Source of the DNA: Pseudomonadota bacterium
Lineage (GTDB): Bacteria > Pseudomonadota > Gammaproteobacteria > Burkholderiales > Burkholderiaceae_C
Assembly: GCA_018241985.1 (NCBI GenBank)
Contig: JAFECV010000121.1
Span: forward strand, 1-6,750
DNA: 6,750 nucleotides
Direction: 5' to 3'
In this document: positions 1 through 5,165 of the stretch, in pieces
How the letters are laid out: the number at the start of each line of letters is the position of its first letter
Position numbering within the stretch: position 1 is the stretch's first letter
Position numbers and translations under genes: made by a program
The notes under the pieces: model-generated
Seen by the model: the letters and a program-made list of their open reading frames with translations, nothing else
Database searches by the model: none
What the model was told of the DNA's origin: nothing

Positions 1-375
1 CCGCAGGACACCCATGTGCGCGGCGACGAGCCTGCGGTGATCGGCGTGCTGATCAACCTGCTCAGCAATGCGGCACTGGCGCTGCGCAAAGCCGAACGGG
101 CCGAACCGCGCATCGACGTCGTCGGCTTGCATCAGGATGGACGACTGCAGGTGTCGGTGCGCGACAACGGCACCGGCATCGACGCCGAGCACCTGAACCG
201 GGTGTTCGAGCCGTTCTTCACGACCCGCACCGTGGGCCAGGGGCTCGGCCTGGGCCTGAGCGTCAGCTATGCGGTGATCCAGCGCCATGGCGGCACGCTG
301 CGCGTGGCCAGCGAACCCGGCGCCTGGACCGAGTTCAGCTTCGACCTGGGTCTGCCCGACCCGGCCGCGGTCTGA
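1..375 (+). CDS. Sensor histidine kinase, C-terminal HATPase domain (5' partial)
   Basis: The reading frame is open from base 1, so the gene begins upstream of the window; 124 codons remain before TGA at 373-375. What is visible is a complete-looking ATP-binding end of a histidine kinase: N box around visible residues 18-28 with Asn23, the G1 box DNGTGID at 55-61, the F box FEPFFTT at 69-75, and the G2 loop GQGLGLGLS at 79-87, ending in the usual HGGTLRVASEPG strand. All ATP/Mg-binding elements are intact, so the kinase should be active. The sensory, dimerisation and phospho-histidine parts are not in the window, so the signal cannot be named. Only 12 nt separate its stop from the next gene, a receiver-kinase hybrid, implying one operon and one relay. 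The family call is firm; the specific pathway is unknown. Confidence 0.93.
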   Translation, partial: PQDTHVRGDEPAVIGVLINLLSNAALALRKAERAEPRIDVVGLHQDGRLQVSVRDNGTGIDAEHLNRVFEPFFTTRTVGQGLGLGLSVSYAVIQRHGGTLRVASEPGAWTEFSFDLGLPDPAAV

Positions 376-378
376 GGA
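374..378 (+). promoter_or_regulatory. Ribosome binding site of the REC-kinase hybrid gene
   Basis: GAGGA lies 9 nt before the ATG at 388 and overlaps the TGA stop of the preceding kinase. This supports both the chosen start and translational linkage of the two genes. Confidence 0.6.
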
Positions 379-387
379 ATCTGCGCG

Positions 388-1617
388 ATGAGCCTCCCAT
401 CCTCCGCGATACCCGCCGCCGCGCCTGCCGACCCGGCCGCGGCGACCGCCGCCGACGCACGGCCGACGCTGCTGTTCGTCGACGACGAGCCGCAGTCGTG
501 CAAATGGTTTGCGCGCACGTTCAGCGACGAGTTCGACGTGGTCTGCGCCGACGGCGTCGATGCGGCGCTGGCGCTCTTGCACCAGCGGGGCGCCGGCGTG
601 GCGCTGCTGGTCACCGACTACCGGATGCCGCAGCGCACCGGGCTGGATCTGCTGCTCGCGGCGCGGCGCGACCACCGGCACGTGGTGCGCCTGATGGTCA
701 CTGCGTTCGCCGAGAAGGACGTCGCGATCGCCGCGGTGAACCAGGGGCAGGTGTTCCGCATCCTGGAGAAGCCGCTGGACCTGGCGCTCACCCGCGCCAC
801 GCTGCACGACGCGCTGGCGCTGTACCGTGCGCAGGCGCTGGAGCGCGCGCTGCAGGAAAACCGGATGATCGCGATCCGCGAAACCCTTGGTTTTCTCGCG
901 CACGAGTTGAACACGCCGCTGGTGACGGTGCGCGGCTTCGTCGCGGCGGTGGCCGATCGCTATCAGGCGCCGCCAGCCGACGGGGCCACTGGAGCTCCCG
1001 CGCAGGCCGGCCTGGCCTGCTTTTCCGAGCGGCGCGCCGGCGAGGTGATGGAAGCGCTGGCCGGCGCGCAGCGCAGCGCGCTCTATTGCCAGTCGCTGGT
1101 TTCGGCGTTCGTGCGTTCGGCGCGCGAGGCCTATCCCGGCGTGGTCGGTGCGCCGGTCACCGCCGGCAATCTGGTGCAGGCACTGCTGAAGGAATATCCG
1201 TTCGAAGGGGATGAGCGCGGTTGGGTCGAAAGCGAGGTGCACGATGATTTCGTGCTGCCCGGCCAGCGCGATCTGCTGTTCCTGGTGCTCTCGACGCTGA
1301 CCAAGAACGCGTTGCTTGCATTGCACGATGCCCCCGAGCCGCGCCTGCGGATCGTGATCGGCCGCGAGGCCCCGGTGCCGGGCGCGGCGCCGCGCCCCGG
1401 CCAGCCGTGGATCCGGTTCATCGACAACGGGCACGGCATTGCGCCCGAAGTGTTGGAGCGGCTCACGCGCGAGCCGGTGACCACGCGAGCAGCCAGCGGC
1501 GGCAACGGCATGGGGCTGATGTTCTGTCGCCGCGTGCTGCAGTCGCTCGGGGGCTCGATCGCCCTCGCTTCCGAACCCGGCCGCGGCACCACCGTGTCGC
1601 TCCATTTCAAGGCTTGA
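388..1617 (+). CDS. Hybrid response regulator/histidine kinase (REC-HisKA-HATPase)
   Basis: A 409-aa soluble protein with no membrane segment. After an Ala/Pro-rich N-terminus (1-25) comes a receiver domain (about 27-148) with acidic pair Asp32/Asp33, phosphoacceptor Asp77 in VTDYRMP, Thr105 and Lys128. A kinase core follows: H box FLAHELNTPL with His172, N box TKNALLAL with Asn307, G1 box DNGHGIAPE at 346-354, and G2 loop GGNGMGL at 371-377. Between G1 and G2 the F box is degenerate: EPVTT appears where kinases usually have FEPFFTT. The likely role is to take phosphate on Asp77 from an upstream kinase (plausibly its neighbour) and have this alter its own kinase activity, passing the signal to the next gene's regulator; that flow is inference. 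The ATG at 388 has a good Shine-Dalgarno sequence. The LMFCRR...SLGG ending resembles CqsS/LqsS-type quorum-sensing kinases, but this is from memory, not a search. Confidence 0.93.
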   Translation: MSLPSSAIPAAAPADPAAATAADARPTLLFVDDEPQSCKWFARTFSDEFDVVCADGVDAALALLHQRGAGVALLVTDYRMPQRTGLDLLLAARRDHRHVVRLMVTAFAEKDVAIAAVNQGQVFRILEKPLDLALTRATLHDALALYRAQALERALQENRMIAIRETLGFLAHELNTPLVTVRGFVAAVADRYQAPPADGATGAPAQAGLACFSERRAGEVMEALAGAQRSALYCQSLVSAFVRSAREAYPGVVGAPVTAGNLVQALLKEYPFEGDERGWVESEVHDDFVLPGQRDLLFLVLSTLTKNALLALHDAPEPRLRIVIGREAPVPGAAPRPGQPWIRFIDNGHGIAPEVLERLTREPVTTRAASGGNGMGLMFCRRVLQSLGGSIALASEPGRGTTVSLHFKA

Positions 1618-1638
1618 CCCGTACTATGTTCCATTCGT

Positions 1639-1642
1639 GAGG
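1639..1642 (+). promoter_or_regulatory. Ribosome binding site of the response regulator gene
   Basis: GAGG lies 8 nt before the ATG at 1651. The 33-nt gap after the hybrid kinase holds no evident terminator, so the two genes are probably co-transcribed. Confidence 0.55.
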
Positions 1643-1650
1643 CCCGCTGC

Positions 1651-2634
1651 ATGACCGCTACGAAGATTCTCTATGTCGACGACGAAGCCATGGCGCTGAA
1701 GTATTTCGAGCGCCTGGTGGGGCCGATTGCGCCCGTGATCACCGCCAATTCGGTGCAGGAAGGGCAACAGGTGCTGCAGGAGCGCGGCGATGAAATCGCG
1801 GTCCTGGTGTCGGACCAGCGCATGCCCGGCGCGCACGGCAACGAACTGCTGCGCTATGCGCGCGAGCACCATCCGCGCATCGTGCGCATGCTGACCACCG
1901 CGTATTCGGAAATGGGCGAGGCGATCGAGGCGATCAACGCCGGCGAGATCTTCCGCTACATCACCAAGCCCTGGGATCTGGAAAGCCTGCGCGCCGACCT
2001 GAAGAACGCGCTGGAGCTGGCCGAGCTGCGCGGCGAGCGCGACAGCCTGCTGCGCGAGAAGATGCTGGTGCAGCAGCAGCAACTGCTGGCCAGCCGCATC
2101 GGCCAGCTCGCGCTGGTCTGCGCCGGCTTCGCTTCCGGCGAGCACCCGGTCGGCCTCGCGATGTTTCTCGACAGCATGCAGACCGTCGGCTGCAAGGCGC
2201 CGGCGATCGACTGGCGCCGGCTCGACCACGCCGACCTGACGCAGTCCGAGGTGCAGCGCGGCACTGCGGTGGGGCAGCTGCTGGTGCAGTGGCAGCAGGA
2301 ATTCGACGCGGGGGATGGCACCCACTCGCCACGCGAGGCGCTGGCGCTGCTGGCCCGGTCGCTGCCGGGCTGCACGAGCACTGGCGCCGACGGCCTGCTG
2401 CTGACCGACCGCAGCGCGATGGCCTGGCTGCTCGAAGCCCCGGCGCAGGAAGAGCCGACGCCCGAGCGCGTCGCCTGGCTCGCCTGGCTGCTCTGGCTCG
2501 GACGTCCGGTGCAACTGTACGAAGCCCAGGGCGGCTGGACGCTGCAGATGGACGGCAGCGGCGCGTCGCAATTGCCGCTGCCGCCCGACTGGCTCGCCGA
2601 CGCGATCGACGCGATCGGGCGAAATGCGATTTGA
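1651..2634 (+). CDS. Response regulator with unassigned C-terminal output domain
   Basis: A 327-aa protein. Residues 4-125 form a clear receiver domain: Asp10/Asp11, phosphoacceptor Asp55 in VSDQRMPG, Thr83, and Lys106 in YITKPWD. A charged, Gln-rich helix (about 125-150, with QQQQ) likely forms a signalling coiled coil. The remaining ~175 residues contain a Trp/Leu-rich segment (AWLAWLLWLG, about 277-286) and a short acidic tail. I recognise no helix-turn-helix, GGDEF, EAL, HD-GYP, AAA+ or methylesterase signature in it, so the output is unknown. The receiver resembles that of the preceding hybrid protein (both have an MP...G...LL block and an (A/V)I.A(V/I)N.G..FR segment), suggesting an old duplication or shared kinase partner. 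It is the last gene of the plus-strand operon; its stop is followed within 4 nt by the dispersed repeat. Confidence 0.9.
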   Translation: MTATKILYVDDEAMALKYFERLVGPIAPVITANSVQEGQQVLQERGDEIAVLVSDQRMPGAHGNELLRYAREHHPRIVRMLTTAYSEMGEAIEAINAGEIFRYITKPWDLESLRADLKNALELAELRGERDSLLREKMLVQQQQLLASRIGQLALVCAGFASGEHPVGLAMFLDSMQTVGCKAPAIDWRRLDHADLTQSEVQRGTAVGQLLVQWQQEFDAGDGTHSPREALALLARSLPGCTSTGADGLLLTDRSAMAWLLEAPAQEEPTPERVAWLAWLLWLGRPVQLYEAQGGWTLQMDGSGASQLPLPPDWLADAIDAIGRNAI

Positions 2635-2674
2635 CTCACCCCCAGTCTTCGCGCACTGCGTGTCGCTTCGCCAA

Positions 2675-2689
2675 CCCCCTGCAAGGGGG
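2675..2689 (+). terminator. Hairpin A in repeat copy 1
   Basis: CCCCCT (2675-2680) pairs with AGGGGG (2684-2689) across a 3-nt loop. It lies 41 nt after the response regulator stop. No T-run follows, so a Rho-independent terminator is doubtful; it may stabilise mRNA 3' ends. Copy 2 keeps a 5-bp C/G stem at the same place with a different loop. Confidence 0.35.
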
Positions 2690-2801
2690 CACCGCCAGCA
2701 GCCAGGCAAAGCCTGTCCGCGGCGGTCGCTGGAACGGCCTGCTCCGCGGCCACTCGAACTGGTTTCCGGCAGTGCGCTGCTTGCGCGTCGCTGAATGATT
2801 C

Positions 2802-2819
2802 CTTCCCCCGCTGGGGAAG
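2802..2819 (+). terminator. Hairpin B in repeat copy 1
   Basis: CTTCCCC (2802-2808) pairs perfectly with GGGGAAG (2813-2819) around the loop CGCT. Copy 2 has an 8-bp version with the same loop and one compensated pair. It lies between converging genes and lacks a T-run, so it could only be an imperfect or bidirectional transcription end. Confidence 0.4.
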
Positions 2820-2845
2820 CGAGTAAAAGGCGCCCCAGGGTCCAT

Positions 2846-2868
2846 GCGCCGCGGATGAAGCGCGACGC
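2846..2868 (-). terminator. Hairpin C downstream of cinA
   Basis: Read on the minus strand, GCGTCGCG pairs with CGCGGCGC (eight pairs, one G·U) around a 7-nt loop. The G·U is a C/A mismatch on the plus strand, so the structure favours the cinA transcript. It starts 24 nt after the cinA stop. No U-run follows, so termination is only a possibility. The left arm is part of the similarity shared with repeat copy 2. Confidence 0.35.
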
Positions 2869-2892
2869 GCCGCCGAAAACCGAGCCCGCCGC

Positions 2893-3420
2893 TCAGCCGT
2901 GGCCGGCGTCCGGCAGCAGCGCGAGCAGGCGCGCCAGCGCATGCCGCACTGCGGCGGCGCGCACCGCCGCCCGGTCGCCGTCGAAGCGGCACTGCTCGGA
3001 CGTGACCGTGCCCTGTACGCTCCAGCCGAACCAGACCGTGCCGACCGGTTTGGCCGCGCTGCCGCCGCTCGGGCCGGCGATGCCGGTGACGGAGAGCGCG
3101 ACCTCGACGTGCGCCCGGTCCCGCGCGCCGGCCGCCATCGCGCGCGCGACCGGCTCGCTGACCGCGCCGTGGCCCGCGATCAATGCAGCGTCCACGCCGA
3201 GCATCTCGGTCTTGGCCTCATTCGAGTAGGTGACGTAGCCGCGCTCGAACCAGTCGCTCGAGCCGGCAAGCGTGGTGCAGGCCGCGGCGATCAGGCCACC
3301 GGTGCAGCTCTCGGCGCAGGCGAGGCGCCAATGCCGCGCGAGCAGGCGGTCGGCCAGCGCGCGGCATAGCGCTTCCAGCGGCGGCTCGGTCCCCGCATCG
3401 GGCGGAAGTCCGGAACTCAT
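2893..3420 (-). CDS. pncC: CinA C-terminal-type nicotinamide-nucleotide amidase (PncC)
   Basis: A 175-aa protein matching the stand-alone CinA C-terminal domain (E. coli PncC is about 165 aa). The family deamidates NMN to nicotinate mononucleotide plus ammonia in cytoplasmic pyridine-nucleotide salvage. Visible signatures are the catalytic-serine motif AESCTGGL (Glu37, Ser38, Thr40, Gly41-Gly42), VTYSNEAKTEMLGV at 63-76, HGAVSEPVA at 84-92, and SVTGIAGPSGG at 110-120 followed by KPVGTVWFG. The N-terminal molybdopterin-like domain of full CinA is absent, as is usual for PncC. The ATG at 3420 is chosen because it overlaps the pgpA stop in ATGA and has GGAGG 8 nt upstream. It is the last gene of thiL-pgpA-pncC. 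It is often annotated 'CinA family protein'; a competence role should not be assumed from that name. Confidence 0.94.
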   Translation of the reverse strand: MSSGLPPDAGTEPPLEALCRALADRLLARHWRLACAESCTGGLIAAACTTLAGSSDWFERGYVTYSNEAKTEMLGVDAALIAGHGAVSEPVARAMAAGARDRAHVEVALSVTGIAGPSGGSAAKPVGTVWFGWSVQGTVTSEQCRFDGDRAAVRAAAVRHALARLLALLPDAGHG

Positions 3421-3929
3421 GCGATGAACCTCCAGGCGGCGACCACCAGCAGCGCGCAGAACGCGGCCACCAGATCGTCGAACATGATGCCGAAGCCGCC
3501 GCGCAGGCCCAGCCCTTTGAAGCGCCGGTCGGCCCAGCGCACCGGCCCCGGCTTGGCCATGTCGAAGAAGCGGAACAGCAGGAACGCCACGAACTGGCCC
3601 CAGAACGAGGTTGGCATCGCCAGCCACAGCACCAGCCAGAACGCAACCACCTCGTCCCAGACGATGCAGCCCGGATCCTGCAGCTGCAGATGGCGCGCGG
3701 CCACGGTGCAGGCCCACCAGCCCAGCGGCAGCGCGACCGCGATCACGATCCCGAGCTCGAACGGCGCGAGCCACAGCGCCAGCACGCGGTACGCCAGCCA
3801 GGCCCAGAGCGTGCCGGCGGTGCCCGGCGCGATGGGCGCGAGGCCCGAGCCGAAGCCGAGCGCGATCAGATGCGCCGGATGCGCCAGCAGGAAACGCAGG
3901 CCGGGTCGGCTCGGCAGTTCGGCGGTCAT
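3417..3929 (-). CDS. pgpA: Phosphatidylglycerophosphatase A
   Basis: A 170-aa integral membrane protein that dephosphorylates phosphatidylglycerophosphate to phosphatidylglycerol, the last step of PG synthesis at the inner membrane. The family's conserved blocks are all visible: GFGSGLAPIAPGTAGTL (25-41), DPGCIVWDEVVAFW (84-97) with the metal-binding acidic residues, FRFFDMAKPGP (118-128), and GGFGIMFDDLVAA (143-155). Hydrophobic stretches at about 42-72, 93-121 and 149-168 fit the usual membrane segments. Its start overlaps the thiL stop and its stop overlaps the pncC start, each by 4 bp (ATGA). No clear Shine-Dalgarno sequence precedes the ATG, so translation probably depends on coupling to thiL. 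Length and motifs look complete. Confidence 0.96.
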   Translation of the reverse strand: MTAELPSRPGLRFLLAHPAHLIALGFGSGLAPIAPGTAGTLWAWLAYRVLALWLAPFELGIVIAVALPLGWWACTVAARHLQLQDPGCIVWDEVVAFWLVLWLAMPTSFWGQFVAFLLFRFFDMAKPGPVRWADRRFKGLGLRGGFGIMFDDLVAAFCALLVVAAWRFIA

Positions 3930-4906
3930 CGCGCGAAATGGTCGAACGGCCGCAGCCGCGGCGCGGCGACGGCGCGGCCCTGGCCGTCGACCAGGCGCAG
4001 GCCGGGCGCGGCCTCGATGCGGCCGATGCGCGTGACCCGTGTTCCGGCCTGCGCGGCCGCGGCGCCGACCGCTGCGCGCGCGGTGGGCGCCGCGCAGAAC
4101 GCGAGCTCGTAGTCGTCGCCGCCGGCGAGCACGCAGTCGAGCCGGATTTGAGCATCAATTGTGGCTGCAGCGAAGGCAGAATCTTCGCATATTGCTAGCA
4201 AATCAATAGCAACCGAGGTATCGATGCAGGCGCCGACGCCGGATGCCGCCAGGATGTGGCCGAGATCGCCGACGAGACCGTCGCTGACGTCGATCGCGGC
4301 GCTGGCGACGCCGCGCAGCGCCAGGCCCAGTGCAACCCGCGGCGTCGGCTGCTCCAGCCGTGCGCGTGCCGTGGCCAGCGCCGCGCTGCCCAGGGCCCGG
4401 CGACCGGTCAATGCGTCCAGCGCGAGCCGCGCGTCGCCCAACGTTCCGCTCACGTAGACATCGTCGCCGGCGCGCGCGCCCGAGCGCAGCAGCGCCCGGC
4501 CGGCCGGCACCTCGCCGAACACGGTGATGCAGATCGCGAGCGGGCCGGCGGTGGTGTCGCCGCCGATCAGGTCGCACTGGTGCCGGTCGGCGAGCGCGAA
4601 CAGGCCGGCCGAGAACGCCGCCAACCAGTCCTCGTCGGCACGCGGCAGCGCCAGCGCCAGCGTGAACGCGAGCGGCCGCGCGCCGCAGGCCGCCAGGTCC
4701 GACAGGTTCACCGCCAGCGCCTTGTGGCCGAGCAGCCGCGGGTCCGCGCCCTGCAGGAAATGCCGGCTCTCGACCAGCATGTCGGTCGAGATCGCCATCT
4801 GCATGCCGGCGGAAGGCATGAGCAGTGCGCAGTCGTCGCCGACGCCCAGTGCCGCGTGGCGCGCCGGGCGCGTGAAGAAGCGTTCGATCAGTTCGAACTC
4901 ACCCAT
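3926..4906 (-). CDS. thiL: Thiamine-monophosphate kinase
   Basis: A 326-aa cytoplasmic ATP-dependent kinase converting thiamine monophosphate to the cofactor thiamine pyrophosphate (E. coli ThiL is about 325 aa). Family motifs run in order: GEFELIERFF at 2-11, GVGDDCALL at 21-29, STDMLVESRHF at 40-50, NLSDLAACGA at 67-76, LIGGDTT at 113-119, IDVSDGLVGDLGHI at 205-218, and AGGDDYEL at 261-268. The Asp-rich motifs bind Mg-ATP and TMP phosphate. The start at 4906 is set by MGEFELI aligning with the family N-terminus; the frame stays open upstream but enters the repeat flank. The Shine-Dalgarno sequence is weak: GGAG sits 13 nt before ATG. Residues about 229-255 are encoded by unusually AT-rich DNA, listed separately, just before the conserved GGDDYEL. 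First gene of the operon; no THI-box riboswitch was recognised upstream. Confidence 0.96.
   Translation of the reverse strand: MGEFELIERFFTRPARHAALGVGDDCALLMPSAGMQMAISTDMLVESRHFLQGADPRLLGHKALAVNLSDLAACGARPLAFTLALALPRADEDWLAAFSAGLFALADRHQCDLIGGDTTAGPLAICITVFGEVPAGRALLRSGARAGDDVYVSGTLGDARLALDALTGRRALGSAALATARARLEQPTPRVALGLALRGVASAAIDVSDGLVGDLGHILAASGVGACIDTSVAIDLLAICEDSAFAAATIDAQIRLDCVLAGGDDYELAFCAAPTARAAVGAAAAQAGTRVTRIGRIEAAPGLRLVDGQGRAVAAPRLRPFDHFAR
4141..4220 (-). repeat. AT-rich, partly palindromic segment inside thiL
   Basis: These 80 bp contain 38 G/C (47.5%), in a gene otherwise strongly GC-rich. At the centre, GCGAAG (4170-4175) pairs with CTTCGC (4183-4188) around a 7-nt loop, flanked by AT-rich arms including TTGCTAGCAA (4192-4201). 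The reading frame is kept, encoding about residues 229-255 of ThiL. Compared from memory with E. coli ThiL, the spacing between the GA-IDL region and the GGDDYEL motif is about 7 residues longer. This could be a small palindromic repeat inserted in frame, or just a divergent loop. Confidence 0.35.
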
Positions 4907-4925
4907 GGCTGGATTGGAGCTCCAT
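4899..4925 (-). other. Possible 8-codon leader ORF overlapping the thiL start
   Basis: On the minus strand ATG at 4925 opens a frame of eight codons that stops with TGA at 4901-4899, overlapping the start of thiL. Its GAG codon also contains the weak GGAG that would serve thiL. Its own ribosome site is poor (GGAAG 12 nt upstream). It may be chance; if translated it would couple initiation at thiL. Confidence 0.15.
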
Positions 4926-4975
4926 GATGCAACGCGTCTTCCGCGACGCATGAAACCTGCCGGCACCTTTCGCTC

Positions 4976-4995
4976 CCTCCCCCAGCGGGGGGAGG
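4976..4995 (-). terminator. Hairpin B in repeat copy 2
   Basis: CCTCCCCC (4976-4983) pairs perfectly with GGGGGAGG (4988-4995), loop of 4 nt. It is the counterpart of 2802-2819, with the fifth pair from the loop changed from T-A to C-G on both sides. No T-run follows it. It could end the ybdK transcript before thiL or be purely an element end. Confidence 0.35.
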
Positions 4996-5107
4996 AGCCA
5001 TTCAGCGACACGCAAGCAGCGCATCGCCGGAAACCGGTTCGAGTGGCCGCGGAGCAGGCCGTTCCAGCGACCGCCGCGGATCGGGCTAGGCCCGGCCGCT
5101 GGCGGTG

Positions 5108-5122
5108 CCCCCGGAGAGGGGG
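5108..5122 (-). terminator. Hairpin A in repeat copy 2
   Basis: CCCCC (5108-5112) pairs with GGGGG (5118-5122) across a 5-nt loop, about 43 nt after the ybdK stop. It matches the position of hairpin A in copy 1. It lacks a following U-run, so termination is uncertain. Confidence 0.3.
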
Positions 5123-5165
5123 TTGGCGGAGCGGCACGCAGTGCGCGAAGACTGGGGGAGAACAA

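Larger units (their letters stand above)
2639..2868 (+). repeat. Dispersed intergenic repeat, copy 1 (MITE-like, hairpin-rich)
   Basis: This fills most of the gap between the convergent response regulator and cinA genes. Its reverse complement recurs at 4934-5158. By eye the two align without large gaps over about 205 positions with about 30 differences, including a perfect 44-bp block (2716-2759 here, 5037-5080 in copy 2). It starts 4 nt after the response regulator stop. The core is bounded by CCCCCAG at 2639-2645 and CTGGGGAAG at 2811-2819, an imperfect terminal inverted repeat. Clear similarity continues to about 2853, where both copies have a further small hairpin. There is no transposase and no conserved reading frame. 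I believe similar elements occur scattered in Comamonadaceae genomes, but this is recollection. Possible roles are mobile element, 3' UTR structure or transcription-end element. Confidence 0.85.
4934..5160 (-). repeat. Dispersed intergenic repeat, copy 2 (inverted relative to copy 1)
   Basis: Read on the minus strand this copy begins 5-7 nt after the ybdK stop and runs toward thiL. Its core is bounded by a perfect 9-bp terminal inverted repeat: CTCCCCCAG at 4977-4985 and CTGGGGGAG at 5152-5160. Similarity to copy 1 continues beyond the core to about 4941 and closes with a short hairpin (GCGTC/GACGC, 4934-4949), which therefore lies in the thiL leader. The longest identical block is 5037-5080 (44 bp). 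No obvious target-site duplication is visible beside the 9-bp ends. It holds no transposase and no reading frame conserved between copies beyond a short shared peptide. Confidence 0.85.

Noticed and set aside
1624..2709. A 361-codon minus-strand open frame opposite the response regulator
   Set aside because: It is the antisense of a receiver-domain gene with intact motifs; composition is typical of a GC-rich shadow.
2635..2892. A classical Rho-independent terminator between the convergent genes
   Set aside because: Stable hairpins exist but none is followed by a T-run on either strand, so only low-confidence structures are listed.
2893..4158. Long minus-strand frame making pncC a 421-aa protein
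   Set aside because: The extra N-terminus is read out of frame through pgpA and thiL, whose own motifs are intact; the ATGA overlap and GGAGG set the start at 3420.
4907..5137. N-terminal extension of ThiL to 403 aa
   Set aside because: The extension is encoded by the intergenic repeat and has no family similarity; MGEFELI at 4906 matches the normal ThiL N-terminus.
4899..5165. Shared peptide GGRWNGLLRGHSN in frames crossing both repeat copies (also at 2720-2758)
   Set aside because: The peptide follows from the 44-bp identical DNA block. The frames do not share a start, and copy 1 stops (TGA, after VAE) where copy 2 reads on, so coding is unlikely.
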